Positions 18,856 through 27,420 of a DNA stretch of 64,000 nt are shown piece by piece. The notes under the pieces were generated by a model. The model had not been told where the DNA came from. It was given only the letters and a program-made list of their open reading frames with translations, and did not search any database. Numbering within the stretch: the first letter of the stretch is position 1; every line of letters starts with the position of its first letter. Source of the DNA: an uncultured Rhodospirillaceae bacterium (GTDB taxonomy: Bacteria; Pseudomonadota; Alphaproteobacteria; Rhodospirillales; Magnetospirillaceae). The DNA lies in the NCBI GenBank assembly GCA_903901915.1, contig CAIUSV010000048.1, forward strand, positions 1 to 64,000. Reading direction: 5' to 3'. The position numbers and the translations under genes are program-made.

Positions 18856-20208
18856 ATGGCCCTCGTCGTCGATCATAACAAGCCATTGTCTTCCAGCCCG
18901 CTCAAGGTCAGCGCGCCGCTGGGCGCGGCGCTGGCCTTCATGGGCATGAAGGGCTGCCTGCCCATGTTCCACGGCAGCCAGGGCTGCACCGCCTTCGCCC
19001 TGGTGATGATGGTGCGCCACTTCCGCGAGGCGATCCCGCTGCAGACCACCGCCATGAACGAAATCAGCACCATCCTGGGCGGCATGGATCAGGTCGAGCA
19101 GGGTCTGCTCAACATCGCCAAGCGGGCCAAGCCCGAAATCATCGGCCTGATCTCGACCGCCCTGACCGAAACCCGGGGCGAGGACATGAGCGGCGATGTG
19201 CGCGCCATCCGCGCCCGCAACAAGGAACTGGGCGATATCGCCGTGGTCGATGTCAGCGCCCCCGATTTCTCCGGCTCGCTGGAAACCGGCTGGGGCAAGG
19301 CGGTGACCGCCATCATCTCCGCCCTGGCGGCACCGGCGGCGGGCCAGGCTAAACTGCATCGGGTCAACCTGCTGCCCGGTTGCCACCTGACCCCCGGCGA
19401 CGTCGAGGCGCTGAAGGACATCGTCGCCGAATTCGGCATGGAGGCGGTGGCGCTGCCCGATCTGTCGGACTCGCTGGACGGCCATGTCCCCGACTCCTAC
19501 ACCCCCACCACCCTGGGGGGCGTCAGCGTCGCCCAGGTGCGCGAGATGGGGCGCTCGAAGCTGACCATCGCCATCGGCGAGCACATGCGCATCGCCGCCA
19601 GGACGCTGGAGGAAAAGACCGGCGTGCCCTTCGTGGTGCTCGACCGGGTCACCGGCCTGGAGGCGGTGGACCGCCTGATGGTGTGCCTGTCCACCGTCGC
19701 CGGAACCCCGGTGCCGGCACGGCAGCGGCGTGCGCGCTCGCAACTGGTCGACGCCATGCTGGACGGCCACTTCTATTTCGGCGGCCGCGCCGTCGCCGTC
19801 GCCGGCGAACCGGCCCTGGTGTGGACCTACGCCCGGCTGGTAGCCGATCTCGGCGCCACCGTCGCCGCCGCCGTCACCACCCAGACGCGGGCCAGTCTGG
19901 CCGAGATGCCGACCGAGCGGGTCATCATCGGCGATTTCGAGGACCTGGAAGACCAGATCCTGGAGGCCGGCGGCTGCGACCTGATCATCGCCAATTCCAA
20001 CGCCCGCCAGATTGCGGCGCGCCACGGCATTGCGCTGTTCCGCACCGGCTTTCCGGTATTCGACCGCCTGGGCGCCGCCCATCTGGTCAGCGCCGGCTAT
20101 GGCGGCACCAGAAACCTGATCAACCAATTGGGCAACATCTTGATGGAACGCCCGACCCACACCCACACGGAGCACAGCCATGGCCACGCGACGGCTGCGG
20201 CTGGTTGA
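18856..20208 (+). CDS. nifN: Nitrogenase cofactor scaffold NifN
   Basis: PLKVSAPLGAALAFMGMKGCLPMFHGSQGCTAFALVMMVRHFREAIPLQTTAMNE. Confidence 0.97.
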   Translation: MALVVDHNKPLSSSPLKVSAPLGAALAFMGMKGCLPMFHGSQGCTAFALVMMVRHFREAIPLQTTAMNEISTILGGMDQVEQGLLNIAKRAKPEIIGLISTALTETRGEDMSGDVRAIRARNKELGDIAVVDVSAPDFSGSLETGWGKAVTAIISALAAPAAGQAKLHRVNLLPGCHLTPGDVEALKDIVAEFGMEAVALPDLSDSLDGHVPDSYTPTTLGGVSVAQVREMGRSKLTIAIGEHMRIAARTLEEKTGVPFVVLDRVTGLEAVDRLMVCLSTVAGTPVPARQRRARSQLVDAMLDGHFYFGGRAVAVAGEPALVWTYARLVADLGATVAAAVTTQTRASLAEMPTERVIIGDFEDLEDQILEAGGCDLIIANSNARQIAARHGIALFRTGFPVFDRLGAAHLVSAGYGGTRNLINQLGNILMERPTHTHTEHSHGHATAAAG

Positions 20209-20260
20209 TCCGGCCGAACCCGACAGCGGCGGCCAGCGGCCGCGAGTCAAAGGAGGTCAC

Positions 20261-20677
20261 ATGAGAATCGCCCTCGCCACCCAGGACCGCCAGCGCGTCG
20301 ATGCCCATTTCGCCAGCGCCAAGACCTTCATGTTCTACGACGTCGGCCCCGAGGGCCACGCCTTCCTCGAAGCGGTGCAGTTCGACAACACCAGCGACCA
20401 GTCGGGTCAGCACCAGGAGGATGGCGACGACCGTCTGGCCGCCAAGATCAGCGCCCTGCAAGGCTCGGCCCTGCTGTTCTGCCGCGCCATCGGCGGACCG
20501 GCCGCCGCCCGCGTGGTCCGTGCCAACGTCCACCCCATCAAGCTGCCGGTGGATGAACCCATCGCCCAGGTGATCGAGCGCGTCCGCATCATGCTGAAGG
20601 GCAATCCGCCGCCATGGCTGCGCAAGGCGCTGCGCGACGGCGATGCCGGCGAGGAACGTTTCGTCGATGACAACTGA
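20261..20677 (+). CDS. nifX: NifX
   Basis: MRIALATQDRQRVDAHFASAKTFMFYDV; position after nifN; AAAGGAGGTCAC SD. Confidence 0.93.
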   Translation: MRIALATQDRQRVDAHFASAKTFMFYDVGPEGHAFLEAVQFDNTSDQSGQHQEDGDDRLAAKISALQGSALLFCRAIGGPAAARVVRANVHPIKLPVDEPIAQVIERVRIMLKGNPPPWLRKALRDGDAGEERFVDDN

Positions 20678-20689
20678 AGGACACCGGCC

Positions 20690-21139
20690 ATGACCGTCAC
20701 CCCCACCATCGACGATCCGTTCGTCAAGTCGCTGCTGATGCTGATCCGCGCCCAGGGCGCCAACGGCCTGTGGGATCAGGAACCGGACGATCTGCTGCTG
20801 GCGCCGTTCATCGTCACCAAGGAGCAGCGCCGCGAGATTCCGCTGATCGGCGATCCCGATCCCGACATTCTATGGCGGGTCGAGCTGTTCTACGGCGCCA
20901 TCGGCCTCGCCGTCGAAAAGCGCACCGGCCACAACGCCGCGCCGATCATGAAGATTCACCACGAGGGCTGGGGCCGCATGCTGCTGACCGCCGGCAAGCT
21001 GGTGGTGGTCAACAGCTATCTGCGCGACCTCCACCGCTTCGGTTTCGACTCGGTCGAGGTCATGTCGGCCAAGGCGGCCCGCATCATCGAGGACGCCGTA
21101 GCCACCATCGAGAAGTTCCCCGACGTCGCCGCCGCGTGA
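20690..21139 (+). CDS. NifX-associated nitrogen fixation protein (DUF269)
   Basis: DPFVKSLLMLIRAQGANGLWDQEPDDLLLAPFIVTKEQRR; position between nifX and fdxB. Confidence 0.9.
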   Translation: MTVTPTIDDPFVKSLLMLIRAQGANGLWDQEPDDLLLAPFIVTKEQRREIPLIGDPDPDILWRVELFYGAIGLAVEKRTGHNAAPIMKIHHEGWGRMLLTAGKLVVVNSYLRDLHRFGFDSVEVMSAKAARIIEDAVATIEKFPDVAAA

Positions 21140-21169
21140 CGCCAACCCGTTTCAACAAGGAGAAAACCC

Positions 21170-21466
21170 ATGGCTTTCCTGACTTTCACCACTCGCGGCG
21201 GCGCGCCGTGGACACCAAAATACCTCTCCACCATCAGCCAGGAGCTGTGCATCGGCTGCGGCCGTTGCTTCAAGGTCTGTACTCAGGCGGTGCTCAAGAT
21301 GATGGGCATCAACGAGGACGGCGTGCTGTGCGACCCGCTGGACGACGACGACGATTCCAACCGCAAGATCATGGTCATCGACAACGCCGACAACTGCATC
21401 GGCTGCGAGGCCTGCGCCACGGTGTGCGGCAAGAACGCCCAGGTCCACGAGCCGGTGCCGGCCTAA
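21170..21466 (+). CDS. fdxB: nif-specific ferredoxin III (FdxB)
   Basis: CIGCGRCFKVC and CIGCEACATVCGKNAQVHEP. Confidence 0.92.
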   Translation: MAFLTFTTRGGAPWTPKYLSTISQELCIGCGRCFKVCTQAVLKMMGINEDGVLCDPLDDDDDSNRKIMVIDNADNCIGCEACATVCGKNAQVHEPVPA

Positions 21467-21484
21467 CCGGGAAAGGAGCGCACG

Positions 21485-22111
21485 ATGGCTGGAGACCTTT
21501 ATATCGGGCTGATGGCCGGACGGGCGGGCGGCGATCCCTTCGACCGCCACCTGTTCGCCTGCGCCGTCGCCATCGTGCGCGCCACCTCGCGCCAGCCCTT
21601 GAGCGTCGGCCTCGGCCTGTCGCCCGAGGCGCTGGCCGCCCTGGTCGGCCGCTTCTTCCCCCATGCCCCCGTCCTGCTGGCGGGGCTGTCGGCCACCGGC
21701 CACGACGACGCCCCCGTCGCCCCCGAGGAACCCGACCTACGCGCCCTGCTGCTGGAGCATCGCACCAGCGGATTGGTCGAAGAGGAATGGCTGGCCCATA
21801 TCATCGCCCGGCGATCGCTGGAAACCAACCACCTGTGGCAGGATCTGGGACTGACCGGACGCCCCGACCTGTCCGGCCTGATGCGGCGCCACTTCGCCGG
21901 GCTGGCGGTACTGAACCACCGCGACATGAAGTGGAAGAAGTTCTTCTACCGCGAACTCTGCCAGCGCGAGGGCATCCCCATCTGCCGCTCGCCCAATTGC
22001 GAGGTCTGCGCCGATTTCACCCTCTGCTTCGGTGCCGAGGACGGTGCTTCGCTGCTGTCGCCCCTCGCCCTGTCGCAAACCCGACATTGTTCACTACCGG
22101 CGCAAGCATAG
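21485..22111 (+). CDS. nifQ: NifQ
   Basis: C-terminal CRSPNCEVCADFTLC = Cx4CxxCx5C signature; MKWKKFFYRELCQREG. Confidence 0.9.
   Translation: MAGDLYIGLMAGRAGGDPFDRHLFACAVAIVRATSRQPLSVGLGLSPEALAALVGRFFPHAPVLLAGLSATGHDDAPVAPEEPDLRALLLEHRTSGLVEEEWLAHIIARRSLETNHLWQDLGLTGRPDLSGLMRRHFAGLAVLNHRDMKWKKFFYRELCQREGIPICRSPNCEVCADFTLCFGAEDGASLLSPLALSQTRHCSLPAQA
22071..22086 (+). promoter_or_regulatory. NifA upstream activator site of iscA(nif)-nifVW
   Basis: TGTCGCAAACCCGACA (TGT-N10-ACA), inside the 3' end of nifQ. Confidence 0.75.
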
Positions 22112-22136
22112 TCCTTATATTTCCGTATGTTAGCAT

Positions 22137-22153
22137 CTGGCACCATCCTTGCT
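22137..22153 (+). promoter_or_regulatory. sigma54 promoter of iscA(nif)-nifVW
   Basis: TCTGGCACCATCCTTGCT, near-consensus GG-N10-GC. Confidence 0.88.
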
Positions 22154-22196
22154 TCGAGTCTTACCGGAACCGTCTCGAGGCAAGGAGGACGCCACC

Positions 22197-22532
22197 ATGT
22201 TGAACCTGACACCCAAGGCCGTCGAAATCATCCGCGAGGTCTGCAACGGCGAATACAAGGGCCTGCGCATCATGGTGAGCAAGGGCTGTTCCGGCTTTTC
22301 CTACAATATGGGGCTGGAGGAGGACGCCGCCGATGACGACCAAGTCCTCGACTTCGCCGACGTCAAGGTGTTCGTCGATCCGGCCTCGGCGCTGTGGCTG
22401 ACCGGGGCGACCATGGACTACATCGACAATTCCTCCATGGGCACCGGCTTCGTCTTCGACAACCCCAATGCCCCGCCGCCGCCTTCGGCCGGCGGTGGCG
22501 GCTGCTCCTGCGCCTCCAAGACCTGCGGCTAA
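22197..22532 (+). CDS. nif-associated iron-sulfur carrier IscA/HesB
   Basis: [38 protein letters not shown]...CSCASKTCG. Confidence 0.88.
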   Translation: MLNLTPKAVEIIREVCNGEYKGLRIMVSKGCSGFSYNMGLEEDAADDDQVLDFADVKVFVDPASALWLTGATMDYIDNSSMGTGFVFDNPNAPPPPSAGGGGCSCASKTCG

Positions 22533-22545
22533 GGAGACCTCCGCC

Positions 22546-23676
22546 ATGGTGGTGATGAACGACACCACGTTGCGCGACGGCGAGCAGACCGCCGGGGTGG
22601 CCTTCCGCCTCGACGAGAAGCTGGCCATCGCCCGGGCACTGGCCGCCGCCGGGGTGGCGGAAATCGAGGCCGGCATCCCCGCCATGGGGCCGGAGGAGCA
22701 GGCCGGCATCCGCGCGGTGGCGGGGCTGGGCCTGCCCGCGCGCCTGATCGCCTGGTGCCGCATGACCGACGGCGATCTGGACGCCGCCGCCGCCTGCGGC
22801 CTCGGCACCGTCAACCTGTCGATCCCGGTATCCGATCTGCAACTGGCGGCCAAGCTGGGGCGAGACCGCGCCTGGGCGCTGGGGCACATCGATGCCATGG
22901 TAAGAAAGGCGCGCGAGCGCGGCTTCGAGGTCCTGGTCGGCGGCGAGGACAGCTCGCGCGCCGACCCCGATTTCCTGCTGCGGGTGGTGGAAGCTTGCGA
23001 ACGGGCGGGGGCACGGCGGTTCCGCTTCGCCGACACCATGGGCATCATGGACCCGTTCGCCGTCCACGCCCGCTTCATCGCCCTGCGCGCCGCCACCGCC
23101 ATGGAACTGGAAATCCACGCCCACGACGATCTCGGCCTCGCCACCGCCAATTCGCTGGCCGCCGTCAAGGGTGGCGCCACCCATGTCAGCACCACCGTCA
23201 ACGGCCTGGGCGAGCGCGCCGGCAATGCGCCGCTGGAAGAGGTGGTGGTGGCGCTGGACCATCTTTACGGCATCGACACCGGCGTCGACAAACGCGCCCT
23301 GGGAACGGTGTCGCGATTGGTGGCCGATGCCTCGGGCCGCCCGGTGCCGGTGGACAAGAGCATCGTCGGCGAGAACATCTTCACCCACGAATCCGGCATC
23401 CACGTCAGCGGCCTGCTGCGTGACCGCCGCACCTATCAGGCGCTGGACCCGGCCGAACTGGGTCGCCACCATCGGGTCGTGCTGGGCAAGCATTCCGGCC
23501 TGACCTCGGTGCTGCACGCCTGCCGCGAAATCGGCCTGGACATCGATCCGGACGCCGGCCGCGCTCTGCTGGTCCGGGTCCGCCGCCACGCCGCCTCGAC
23601 CAAGACCATCCCCACCGCCGACGACCTCCGCCGCTTCCACCGGGAAGCGGCCGCCGTCCCGGCCGGATTGATCTGA
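22546..23676 (+). CDS. nifV: Homocitrate synthase NifV
   Basis: [56 protein letters not shown]. Confidence 0.95.
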   Translation: MVVMNDTTLRDGEQTAGVAFRLDEKLAIARALAAAGVAEIEAGIPAMGPEEQAGIRAVAGLGLPARLIAWCRMTDGDLDAAAACGLGTVNLSIPVSDLQLAAKLGRDRAWALGHIDAMVRKARERGFEVLVGGEDSSRADPDFLLRVVEACERAGARRFRFADTMGIMDPFAVHARFIALRAATAMELEIHAHDDLGLATANSLAAVKGGATHVSTTVNGLGERAGNAPLEEVVVALDHLYGIDTGVDKRALGTVSRLVADASGRPVPVDKSIVGENIFTHESGIHVSGLLRDRRTYQALDPAELGRHHRVVLGKHSGLTSVLHACREIGLDIDPDAGRALLVRVRRHAASTKTIPTADDLRRFHREAAAVPAGLI

Positions 23677-23687
23677 AGGAGACCGCC

Positions 23688-23984
23688 ATGGTTCTCGAAA
23701 CCCTCGCCAAGCTATCCGCCGCCGAGCAGTTCTTCGAGGCGCTGGCGGTGCCGTTCGACCCACAGGTGCTCGACGTCAACCGCCTGCACATCCTCAAGCG
23801 CTTCAAGGACCTGATGCGCGCCGCCGCCATGGACGGTCTCGACGAGGCCGCCACCGAGGTGGCCTGCCGCGTCGCGCTGGCCCGCGCCTACCGGGATTTC
23901 GCCGAGGGCCGGGGCGCCAAGACCTTCAAGGTGTTCCAGGACGCCCGCCCCGGCTTCGTACCGCTGGAGGCCATTCGTCGCTGA
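23688..23984 (+). CDS. nifW: Nitrogenase-stabilizing protein NifW
   Basis: LSAAEQFFEALAVPFDPQVLDVNRLHILKRF...TFKVFQDARPGFVPLEAI. Confidence 0.93.
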   Translation: MVLETLAKLSAAEQFFEALAVPFDPQVLDVNRLHILKRFKDLMRAAAMDGLDEAATEVACRVALARAYRDFAEGRGAKTFKVFQDARPGFVPLEAIRR

Positions 23985-24081
23985 TTATTGATGCACATGG
24001 CGGCCATGCCCAAATCCTGAGCGCATGGCGCCACCGGTGTGCTAGCCTGAGGTTTCGTCGCCACGTTGCGCCACGGGGGCC

Positions 24082-27000
24082 ATGAGTATCCACGTCAAGC
24101 TTCGCCACACCACCAGCTATTCCTATGACAGACCGGTCGGTCTATCGCCACAGGTGGTCCGCCTGCGGCCAGCGCCGCACTCGCGCACGCCGGTGCTGTC
24201 CTATTCGCTGGACATCCGGCCCAAGGGGCACTTCATCAACTGGCAGCAGGACCCCCAGGGCAACTGGCTGGCCCGGCTGGTCTTCCCCGATCCGGTCACC
24301 GAGTTCGTGGTCGATGTCGAGCTGGTGGCCGACATGTCCATCGTCAACCCGTTCGACTTCTTCCTCGAACCGGACGCCGAGACCTTTCCCTTCCGCTACG
24401 CCCCCGAACTGGACCACGAGCTGAAGCCGTTCCTGCCGTGCGAAACGACCGGGCCGCGGCTGACCGAGTATGTGAAGGGCATCGACATCGGTCAGCCGAT
24501 GCGGACCATCGATTTCCTGGTGGCGCTGAACCAACGGGTACAAGGCGACATCAGCTACACCATCCGCATGGAACCGGGGGTGCAGACCCCGGAGCAGACC
24601 CTGGGATTGAAAAGCGGCTCGTGCCGCGATTCCGCCTGGCTGCTGGTGCAGGTGCTGCGCCGGCTGGGACTGGCGGCCCGCTTCGTCTCCGGCTACCTGA
24701 TCCAGCTGGTGCCCGACGTCAAGCCGCTAGAGGGACCCGCCGGCCCCGAGGCCGACTTCACCGACCTGCACGCCTGGACCGAAGTCTATCTGCCCGGCGC
24801 CGGCTGGATCGGCCTTGATCCCACCTCGGGACTATTGACCGGCGAGGGGCACATTCCGCTGGCGGCCTCGCCCGACCCGTCCTCCGCCGCCCCCATCACC
24901 GGCGCCGTCGAGGACTGCCAGGTCTCCTTCGGCCACGAAATGCGGGTGATCCGGGTGGCCGAGACCCCCCGCGTCACCAAACCCTACAGCGACGAGCAAT
25001 GGCAGGCGGTGCTGGCGCTGGGCGACGTGGTCGACGAGCATCTGGCGAAAAGCGATGTCCGCCTGACCCAGGGCGGCGAGCCGACCTTCGTTTCCGCCTT
25101 CGACATGGACGGCGAGGAGTGGAACGTCTCGGCCGTCGGCCCGACCAAGCGCGCCCATGCCGACGATTTAATCCGCCGGCTACGCGACCGCTTCGCCCCC
25201 GGCGCGCTGATCGCCTATGGCCAGGGCAAGTGGTATCCGGGCGAAAGCCTGCCGCGCTGGGCGTTCTCGCTGGTGTGGCGCGACGACGGCGAACCGGTAT
25301 GGCGCGACCCCAAGCTGATCGCCCGCGAGACCGACGACCACGCCCCCAGCCATGTGCTGGCACGACGCTATTCGGTGGCGCTGGCCGAGCGGCTGGGAGT
25401 CGATGCCGCCTTCGCCCTGCCGGCATGGGAGGACCCCGCCTATTACCTGCTGCGCGAACAGGCGCTGCCCATCAACGTCGATCCCATCGACAGCAAGCTG
25501 GAGGATCCCGAGGAGCGGGCACGGCTGGCCGCCGTGTTCCGCCGAGGTCTCGGCACCCCCACCGGCTACGTCCTGCCGTTGCAACCCTGGCAGGCCAAGG
25601 ACACCTTCCGCTGGATCACCGGGCCGTGGCCGACCCGCGACGGCAAGCTGGTGATCATTCCCGGCGATTCACCGCTGGGGTTCCGCCTGCCGCTGGAATC
25701 GCTGCCATGGATTGCGGCCGCCGACTACCCCTACCACTCCGAGCGCGACCCGTTCGAGCCGCGCCCACCGCTGCCGCCGCGCCAGCGGTCGCTGACCAGC
25801 CGCGTCGCCGCCTCGGGCGAGCCCGCCGCCGACGTGCGCCAGCAGGTGCCGGTCGATCTGCGCCCCAAGGAGACCGCCAACGGCCTGGTCTCCGAGAATG
25901 TGCGTACCGCGCTGTGCGTCCAGCCCAGGGACGGCCGCCTCAACGTCTTCCTGCCTCCGGTGGAAACCGCCGAACAGTATCTCGACCTGATCGAGGCGGT
26001 GGAAGGTGCCGCCGCCGAGGTGGGGGCGCCGATCCACGTCGAGGGCTATCCGCCACCCAACGACCACCGCCTGAAGGTCGTCAAGGTCACCCCCGACCCC
26101 GGCGTCATCGAGGTCAACGTCCATCCGGTGGAACATTGGCGCGAGTTGGTCCACAGCACCGAAATCCTGTACGCCGAGGCGCACCAGGCCCGGCTGGGAA
26201 GCGAGAAGTTCATGATCGACGGCCGCCATGTCGGCACCGGCGGCGGCAATCATATGGTGCTGGGTGGCCGCACGCCGGCCGACAGTCCGTTCCTGCGCCG
26301 CCCCGACCTACTGGGCAGCCTGATCCGCTTCTGGCAGAACCATCCCAGCCTCAGTTACCTGTTCTCAGGCCTATTCATCGGCCCCACCAGCCAGCACCCC
26401 CGCGTTGACGAAGCCCGTGACGATACCCTCTACGAACTGGAGATCGCCCTGGCCCAGCTGCCGCCGCCCGGCACCTCGGTGGCGCCCTGGGTGGTGGACA
26501 GGGTGCTGCGCAACGTGCTGATCGATTCGGCCGGCAACACCCATCGCACTGAAATCTGCATCGACAAGCTCTATTCCCCCGATGGCCCCACCGGACGGCT
26601 GGGACTGGTGGAATTCCGCGCCTTCGAGATGCCCCCCCATCCGCGCATGAGCCTGGTGCAGCAATTGCTGCTGCGCGCCCTGATCGCCCGCTTCTGGGAG
26701 CATCCCTACACCTTGCCGCTGGTGCGGTTCGGTTCGGCGTTGCGCGACCGCTTCATGCTGCCGCACTGGCTGGAGCGCGACTTTGGCGAGGTGCTGGAAT
26801 GGCTGCGGGCCGGCGGCTTCGACTTCGACGCCTCGTGGTTCGCGCCGCACCTGGAATTCCGCTTTCCGGTGGTGGGCGAGATCAATCATCGGGGAATCGG
26901 CCTGGACCTGCGCACCGCCCTGGAGCCCTGGCACGTCATGGGCGAGGAACCCGGCGCCGGGGGCACCGTGCGCTACGTCGATTCCTCGGTCGAGCGTCTT

Positions 27001-27402
27001 CAGGTCAAGGTCGCCAATCTGGTCGGCGACCGCTACGCCGTCGCCTGCAACGGCCACCGCCTGCCATTGGCCACCACCGGAACCAACGGCGAATGGGTGG
27101 CGGGGGTGCGCTATCGCGCCTGGGCGCCGGCCTCGTGCCTGCATCCCACCATCGGCGTCCATACCCCGTTGGTGTTCGACCTCATCGACACCTGGACCGG
27201 CGAGGCGGTGGCGGGCTGCACCTACCACGTCGCCCATCCCGGCGGCCGCAGCTATGACACCTTCCCGGTCAATTCCTATGAAGCCGAGGCGAGGCGGCGC
27301 GCCCGGTTCTTCACCTTCGGCCACAGCCAGGGACCGCTGCGGCTTGCCACCGCCACCTTGCATCCGGACTACCCAAACACCCTGGATCTCAGGCTACAAT
27401 AG
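24082..27402 (+). CDS. Transglutaminase-like/DUF2126 fusion protein
   Basis: N-terminal transglutaminase (GSCRDSAWLLVQVLRRLGLAARFVSGYLIQL, DLHAWTEVYLPGAGWIGLDPTSG) plus DUF2126-type region (HVGTGGGNHMVLGGRTPADSPFLRRPDLLGSLIRFWQNHPSLSYLFSGLFIGPTSQHPR). Confidence 0.9.
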   Translation: MSIHVKLRHTTSYSYDRPVGLSPQVVRLRPAPHSRTPVLSYSLDIRPKGHFINWQQDPQGNWLARLVFPDPVTEFVVDVELVADMSIVNPFDFFLEPDAETFPFRYAPELDHELKPFLPCETTGPRLTEYVKGIDIGQPMRTIDFLVALNQRVQGDISYTIRMEPGVQTPEQTLGLKSGSCRDSAWLLVQVLRRLGLAARFVSGYLIQLVPDVKPLEGPAGPEADFTDLHAWTEVYLPGAGWIGLDPTSGLLTGEGHIPLAASPDPSSAAPITGAVEDCQVSFGHEMRVIRVAETPRVTKPYSDEQWQAVLALGDVVDEHLAKSDVRLTQGGEPTFVSAFDMDGEEWNVSAVGPTKRAHADDLIRRLRDRFAPGALIAYGQGKWYPGESLPRWAFSLVWRDDGEPVWRDPKLIARETDDHAPSHVLARRYSVALAERLGVDAAFALPAWEDPAYYLLREQALPINVDPIDSKLEDPEERARLAAVFRRGLGTPTGYVLPLQPWQAKDTFRWITGPWPTRDGKLVIIPGDSPLGFRLPLESLPWIAAADYPYHSERDPFEPRPPLPPRQRSLTSRVAASGEPAADVRQQVPVDLRPKETANGLVSENVRTALCVQPRDGRLNVFLPPVETAEQYLDLIEAVEGAAAEVGAPIHVEGYPPPNDHRLKVVKVTPDPGVIEVNVHPVEHWRELVHSTEILYAEAHQARLGSEKFMIDGRHVGTGGGNHMVLGGRTPADSPFLRRPDLLGSLIRFWQNHPSLSYLFSGLFIGPTSQHPRVDEARDDTLYELEIALAQLPPPGTSVAPWVVDRVLRNVLIDSAGNTHRTEICIDKLYSPDGPTGRLGLVEFRAFEMPPHPRMSLVQQLLLRALIARFWEHPYTLPLVRFGSALRDRFMLPHWLERDFGEVLEWLRAGGFDFDASWFAPHLEFRFPVVGEINHRGIGLDLRTALEPWHVMGEEPGAGGTVRYVDSSVERLQVKVANLVGDRYAVACNGHRLPLATTGTNGEWVAGVRYRAWAPASCLHPTIGVHTPLVFDLIDTWTGEAVAGCTYHVAHPGGRSYDTFPVNSYEAEARRRARFFTFGHSQGPLRLATATLHPDYPNTLDLRLQ

Positions 27403-27420
27403 ACGGGTGGCGTCACTGGG

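Noticed and set aside
24122-24145. GACCGGTCGGTC-like palindrome near the start of the DUF2126 gene
   Set aside because: Within coding sequence and symmetry breaks at the centre; likely codon-driven
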